Source of the DNA: Candidatus Kuenenia stuttgartensis | GTDB lineage: Bacteria > Planctomycetota > Planctomycetia > Planctomycetales > Planctomycetaceae | DNA length: 64,000 nt | Reading direction: 5' to 3' | NCBI GenBank assembly: GCA_945906725.1 | Contig: CAMDRI010000007.1 | Location: forward strand, 1 to 64,000 | Shown: positions 59,131 to 64,000 of the stretch, in pieces | Position numbering within the stretch: the first letter of the stretch is position 1 | Layout: each line of letters begins with the position of its first letter | Made by a program: the position numbers and the translations under genes | Notes under the pieces: model-generated | The model's database searches: none | What the model was told of the DNA's origin: nothing | What the model saw: only the letters and a program-made list of their open reading frames with translations

Positions 59131-60219
59131 TCAAGCGCGCGAATACGGGCCGGTCGCCGAGCCCTTGTACTGACGGAATCCCGCTTGGACCGTCTGCCGC
59201 AGAATCTCAGCGGCTTGCATGACGCCATCACGACTGACGTCGAGGTGCGTGCAGGCTCGGAGCCGCTGCGCGCCGGAGGCTCCGATCTTCACGCCCCGTT
59301 CCAGCAACGCGGCCGCGAGTTGCCCAGCGTTGCCGAGCTTCGGATCGACCTCGAAGAAGACGAGGTTCGTTTCGACGTCTTCGACTTGGATCGACAGGCC
59401 GTCGATCTTGGCGATCTCGCGAGCGAGCGTCTTCGCGTTGTCGTGGTCGATTGCGAGCCGTTCGACGTTGTTCTCCATCGCGTAGACCGCCGCTGCCGCA
59501 ACAATTCCCGCTTGACGCAACGCACCGCCGAACAGCTTGCGGGCGCGACGTGCCTTGCGAATGTCGTCGGTGCTGCCGACGAGGACCGAACCCATCGGGC
59601 AGCCAAGCCCCTTCGAAAAGCAGATCGAGATCGTGTCGAAGTGCTGCCCGATCTCCGCCGCTGAACAGCCCTTCGCAACGCATGCGTTGAAGAGCCGTGC
59701 TCCGTCGAGATGCGTTTTCAATCCGTTGTCGTGTGCCCAGCCACAAACGCGCGCGAGTTGATCGAGCGGCCAGGCTCGGCCACCGCCGACGTTGGTCGTG
59801 TTCTCCAAACACAGCAACCGCGTGACGCAGAGATGCTGGTTGTCCGCTCGCACTTTGCCTTCAAGGTCCGCGACGTCCAACATGCCCAGCGTGCCGGGGA
59901 TCGTCCGGCATGTGACTCCGCTGAGCACAGCGGGGCCACCCGCTTCGAAGCAGGCGATGTGGCCGCCCGCTTCGATCAGCAGTTCGTCGCCGGGCAGACA
60001 GTGCGTTTTCACACCCATTTGATTCGACTGTGTTCCGGAACAGGCGAAGACGGCAGCTTCATGACCCAGTGTCTTGGCCATCAACGCTTCGAGGCGGTTC
60101 ACGGTGGGATCCTCACCCGACATGTCGTCGCCGACTTCGGCACGAGCGATTGCTTCACGCATCGCGGCCGAGGGCTTCGTCACCGTGTCGCTATAAAGAT
60201 TGATGAGCACGTCGGGCAT
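59131..60219 (-). CDS. Low-specificity threonine aldolase family protein
   Basis: NLYSDTVTKPSAAMREAIARAEVGDDMSGEDPTVNRLEALMAKTLGHEAAVFACSGTQSNQ; KTHLDGARLFNAC. Confidence 0.93.
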   Translation of the reverse strand: MPDVLINLYSDTVTKPSAAMREAIARAEVGDDMSGEDPTVNRLEALMAKTLGHEAAVFACSGTQSNQMGVKTHCLPGDELLIEAGGHIACFEAGGPAVLSGVTCRTIPGTLGMLDVADLEGKVRADNQHLCVTRLLCLENTTNVGGGRAWPLDQLARVCGWAHDNGLKTHLDGARLFNACVAKGCSAAEIGQHFDTISICFSKGLGCPMGSVLVGSTDDIRKARRARKLFGGALRQAGIVAAAAVYAMENNVERLAIDHDNAKTLAREIAKIDGLSIQVEDVETNLVFFEVDPKLGNAGQLAAALLERGVKIGASGAQRLRACTHLDVSRDGVMQAAEILRQTVQAGFRQYKGSATGPYSRA

Positions 60220-60418
60220 CGGAATGACTCCAGAGATTGAACTCGGTCTGAGCTTATGGTTGGCAAGCGTAGTGCCCTGCGACGGCCAGCATCAAGCGGA
60301 TGCGACGGGCTGTGTGCCGGTCGCGACACTGCGCGGGCTTTCATTTCCTTCGGACGGTTTCTAACTTCGCCCGCCCACAATCTCGTGGCGAAAAACAAAC
60401 TTGGACAGGTGCAGGACG

Positions 60419-61276
60419 ATGAAGATTTATTTGAATGGCCAGCTTGTCGGCAAAGAGCAGGCGGTGGTCAGCGTGTTCGATCACGGCCTCTTGTACGGTG
60501 ACGGCGTGTTCGAGGGAATTCGCGTCTACGGTGGGAATGTGTTCCTGCTGAAAGACCACATCGAGCGGTTGTACGAGAGCGCGAAGGCGATCCGTCTGGA
60601 GATTCCAATCTCGCCGCCCGCCATGATCCAAGCCACGAAAGAGACGGTCGCGGCGAACGGAATCACCGACGGCTACGTCCGGCTGGTCGTGACTCGCGGC
60701 GCGGGATCGCTCGGCTTGGACATTCGCCGCACGAGCAACCCGCAAATCATCATCATCGCCGACACGATCACGCTCTACCCGGCCGAAATTTACGAGAACG
60801 GCATGCACCTGATCACGGCCAGCACGATCCGCAATCACCCGGCCGCGCTGCCGGCGCGGATCAAGTCGCTGAACTACCTCAACAACATCCTGGCCAAGAT
60901 CGAAGGAACCGACGCCGGCACCGTCGAGGCGCTGATGCTCAACCACAAAGGGGAGGTCGCCGAATGCACTGGCGACAACATCTTCATCCTCAAGAACGGC
61001 GTGCTGAAAACTCCGTCGCCGGACGCAGGCATCCTGGAAGGGATCACGCGGAACGCCGTGCTGCAACTCGCTCGCGAGGCGGGCATCGCGACTCAAGAGA
61101 CGACGCTGATCCGCCACGACCTGTACGTCGCTGACGAGATGTTTTTGACCGGCACTGCCGCTGAAGTTGTGCCGGTTGTGAGTCTCGACGGCCGCGTGAT
61201 CGGCGACGGCAAGCCCGGACCGATCACGCGTCGGTTGCTGGAACTCTTCCACGAGCTCACTCGCAAAGCGGAGTAG
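60419..61276 (+). CDS. ilvE: Branched-chain amino acid aminotransferase (class IV)
   Basis: FDHGLLYGDGVFEGIRVYGGNVFLLKDHIERL; IKSLNYLNNILAKIE; EMFLTGTAAEVVPVVSLDGRVIG. Confidence 0.9.
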   Translation: MKIYLNGQLVGKEQAVVSVFDHGLLYGDGVFEGIRVYGGNVFLLKDHIERLYESAKAIRLEIPISPPAMIQATKETVAANGITDGYVRLVVTRGAGSLGLDIRRTSNPQIIIIADTITLYPAEIYENGMHLITASTIRNHPAALPARIKSLNYLNNILAKIEGTDAGTVEALMLNHKGEVAECTGDNIFILKNGVLKTPSPDAGILEGITRNAVLQLAREAGIATQETTLIRHDLYVADEMFLTGTAAEVVPVVSLDGRVIGDGKPGPITRRLLELFHELTRKAE

Positions 61277-61466
61277 GCCCTCGAGATCAACGCGGTCGAC
61301 CGGCAGAATTTTCCGATCGGCCGGCGGACCTCCGCAACGAGTCTCTGCAAGTCCCCGAAACGGTAAGAATTGCCGTTCCACGCTCCTTTCCGAAGCGACT
61401 AAAAGCCGCCTGCACCTCAGGGATTTGAGGTGCTGTCGTTGGGCCGCCAAGGAAGGACGAATTCGG

Positions 61467-64000
61467 ATGAAATTCTCATCGTGGTTGTCGAGTTGGACTC
61501 GACGCGCGGATTGGTCGAAGAACACACGTCGTACCGCTGGTCGCCGGAATTCGGCCGCACCGTTCGGTCACGCCGAAGTCAGCATGTCCGCAGAGCCGTT
61601 GGAGCCGCGACTGGTGCTCGACGCGAGCACGCCGGTCGATGACTTGGCGGCGTTTGCCAAGGCTTTGAAGAACGGCGGAGCGACGCTGTACGGCGCAGCG
61701 TGGGACGCGACGACCACCACGCAGCGGCAACTGTTCGGCGACGGCGCTCAGTTCCTCAATTTCGTGGAAGTCACCAACGCCGATCACTCGCTGAATTCCA
61801 CGGCGAACGCCAACAACATTACAACCACGTCCCCGACCTGGGTCTTCGCGGGTCAATCGCGGTTGGTCGGTAATCAGACGCTGGCTGCTCTCGCCGCGCA
61901 GGCCAACATCGCGATTCCGCAAGGCTTCACTCCGGGCATGGCGACGATCGCGACGCAAACGCTGCTGGCGGGATCGCCGTTGATGATTCCGTTGGACGGC
62001 TTCGATCCCAACGGGGACGACCTGACTTACTCAGTGACGGTCAATCAGACCTCTCCCGTTCTGACGGCGACTCTCCGGCCGCGCGTCGGGGCATTGAAGA
62101 TCACCGTGGCCGGATACGGCGAGATGCTGATCGACACCTTCGACGATCTCGTGCCGCGTGTCACTGAGCGGCTCAAGGAACTCGCGGACAGCGACTTCTA
62201 CGACGGCCTGACGTTTCATCGGGTGCTCAACAATTTCGTGATTCAAGGGGGCGACCCGACTGGGAATGGCACCGGCGGTACGGGGATCATTTTCAACGAC
62301 CAGTTCAGCGTCGACTTGCAGCACAATCGAACCGGCCTGATCTCGATGGCCAAGTCGACCGACGACACCAACGACTCGCAATTCTTCATCACCGAAGGGC
62401 CGATCCGATCGCTCGACTTCAATCATTCGATCTTTGGGCTGGTGGTCGAAGGGGAATCGGTCCGGGACGCGATCAGCAATCTCGGCAAGGACCTTCTCAC
62501 CAATCAATTTCCCAACCCCGCCGGAACCAATGCGAGCGACAAGCCGCTGATCCCGGTCACAATGCAAACGGCAGATGTTGTCGTCGACAACGAAAACGGC
62601 GTGCTGATGCTCAAGGCGGCCGAGGGAACGACCGGGACCGCAACCGTCACTGTCCAAGTCACCGACACCGCCGGCAATTTTTCCGAGCAAACCTTCACCG
62701 TCAACGTGACGCCAGACACCTTCAACAGCAGCCCGTTTTTGGAAGACATCCCCTTCGTCCGCGCGTTGCAGAACACGCCGCTGCAAATGCCATTGCAAGC
62801 CATCGACGTCGATCCCAATGCGGCCAATGTGGCCATTCAATTCCGTAGCCAGGCGACCAATGCCAACCAACTCAACGTCTCAGTCGGAGGGCTCAACGGG
62901 ATCGTGACACTCACTCCGGTCAACGGATTTGTCGGATCGCAAACAGTCACAGTGATGGCACGGTTGGTCTCGCTCGACAACAACGGCTACATCACCGGCG
63001 CGGGACAAGACGACATTCAATTCTTCCCGGTCGAAGTCGTCAGCGCCGCAACGACGCTGGCGATCTCCGCCAACGACGATCCGCGACACGACGCGGCGGA
63101 CGATGGCACACCGGATTCGTACCTGGTGCGAGTCAATAATGGACTGCTGGAAGTCACGATCAACGGCAAAGTGGCGATCCTGGCGAATATCAGCAGTGTT
63201 ACGGACTTGATCATCGAAGGCTCCACCGACTCTGACACGGTGACGGTCGACATCACCAACGGCGATCCGTGCCCCAACGGAGTGATCCAGTTTCACGGCG
63301 ACAGTCAGCCCAGCGGCGGGCAGGATCAACTCATCCTGAAAAATGGATCGGCAACCACACTCCAATACACGCTGACTGGACTGCAAGACGGAAGCCTCCT
63401 TGTGAACTCGACGCCGCAAGTCACATTCACGGGACTTGAAGCGATCAGTGATCTGCTCACGTCGAACAACCGGATCATCCAATATCCAGTCGGCGGAGCG
63501 AGCGCCGCACTCTCAGTCGACACCACCGCGACCAACCAAGCCCGGCTGGACTTCGGCAGTAATTTGAGCCTCAGCTTCCGAGTTCCCACGAATGCCTTGA
63601 CCGTCAACGGAGATGCCGGTGCCGACGCGCTGACGCTGAATTTCGCCAACGGCAGCCCAGTCCCCGGCGGCGGAGTTTTGTTCCAAGGAGGCGATCAACC
63701 CCTCAACCTGCGCGACCAGTTGGAAATCACCGGCACAACTGCGGTGAGCGTGTTTCACACAGTGACCGGCGAGTCGTCCGGCTTCGTCACGATCAACGGT
63801 GCGACGCTCGTCGGATACAACGGCACCGAGTCGGTTGTGGACGAACTTGCGGCGACCAATCGCGGATTTCAATTTGATTCCACGGCGGACAACCTTGTTT
63901 TGTCCGATGACGGCATCGCCGCGAACGGCAAGTCCAAGCTGACTTTCGGAACCAAGGAATTCGTGTTCACGAACCCGACCGGTTCGTTGTCGATCCTCGC
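61467..64000 (+). CDS. Giant LEPR-type surface protein with cyclophilin-type PPIase domain (runs off window)
   Basis: Open frame from ATG 61467 to window end (missing from ORF track because no stop); MSAEPLEPRLVLDAS; FYDGLTFHRVLNNFVIQGGDPTGNGTGGTGIIFNDQF..NRTGLISMAKSTDDTNDSQFFIT. Confidence 0.85.
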   Translation, partial: MKFSSWLSSWTRRADWSKNTRRTAGRRNSAAPFGHAEVSMSAEPLEPRLVLDASTPVDDLAAFAKALKNGGATLYGAAWDATTTTQRQLFGDGAQFLNFVEVTNADHSLNSTANANNITTTSPTWVFAGQSRLVGNQTLAALAAQANIAIPQGFTPGMATIATQTLLAGSPLMIPLDGFDPNGDDLTYSVTVNQTSPVLTATLRPRVGALKITVAGYGEMLIDTFDDLVPRVTERLKELADSDFYDGLTFHRVLNNFVIQGGDPTGNGTGGTGIIFNDQFSVDLQHNRTGLISMAKSTDDTNDSQFFITEGPIRSLDFNHSIFGLVVEGESVRDAISNLGKDLLTNQFPNPAGTNASDKPLIPVTMQTADVVVDNENGVLMLKAAEGTTGTATVTVQVTDTAGNFSEQTFTVNVTPDTFNSSPFLEDIPFVRALQNTPLQMPLQAIDVDPNAANVAIQFRSQATNANQLNVSVGGLNGIVTLTPVNGFVGSQTVTVMARLVSLDNNGYITGAGQDDIQFFPVEVVSAATTLAISANDDPRHDAADDGTPDSYLVRVNNGLLEVTINGKVAILANISSVTDLIIEGSTDSDTVTVDITNGDPCPNGVIQFHGDSQPSGGQDQLILKNGSATTLQYTLTGLQDGSLLVNSTPQVTFTGLEAISDLLTSNNRIIQYPVGGASAALSVDTTATNQARLDFGSNLSLSFRVPTNALTVNGDAGADALTLNFANGSPVPGGGVLFQGGDQPLNLRDQLEITGTTAVSVFHTVTGESSGFVTINGATLVGYNGTESVVDELAATNRGFQFDSTADNLVLSDDGIAANGKSKLTFGTKEFVFTNPTGSLSIL

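Overview
The window looks like a chromosomal segment from a planctomycete (PVC-type heme proteins, DUF1559, DUF1501, sulfatase, LEPR-type surface protein, giant pseudopilins). From left to right it contains: an IS transposase tail; sdhCAB (-); a ceramidase-family gene; an SLC13-type transporter; an NtrB/NtrC-like pair; lysS; a type IV pilus/type II secretion-like cluster (two PilB/GspE ATPases, PilT, PilC/GspF); six pseudopilin-like genes including a 1709-codon GspK-like ORF; a GT39-like membrane protein; an RRM protein; holB, a lipoyl-like domain and lipA; a sulfatase and a DUF1501 gene; an ATP-grasp gene; lipid A genes (skp/lpxC/lpxA plus a Gfo/Idh gene); an H4MPT-C1 gene; dcd; a zone of broken genes (about 51.6-53.6 kb); a DUF1559/lipoprotein/AhpD-like operon; a porin; threonine aldolase; ilvE; and the start of a giant surface protein with a cyclophilin domain that runs off the right edge. 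The most interesting observation is the AhpD-like (carboxymuconolactone decarboxylase family) gene at 53614-55056 (-). It is one reading frame interrupted only by a UGA (54667-54669), located exactly where the second Cys of the CxxC redox motif should be (NNCQY-UGA-LGHQE). Twenty-six nt downstream lies an 8-bp stem capped by a GGUC loop, which resembles a bacterial SECIS, so it is a candidate exported selenoprotein (CxxU). A second theme is a set of REP/BIME-like inverted palindromes of many different sequence families, several inserted in frame in genes, including just before a pseudopilin cleavage site. All calls come from reading the sequence and supplied translations; no database search or folding program was run.
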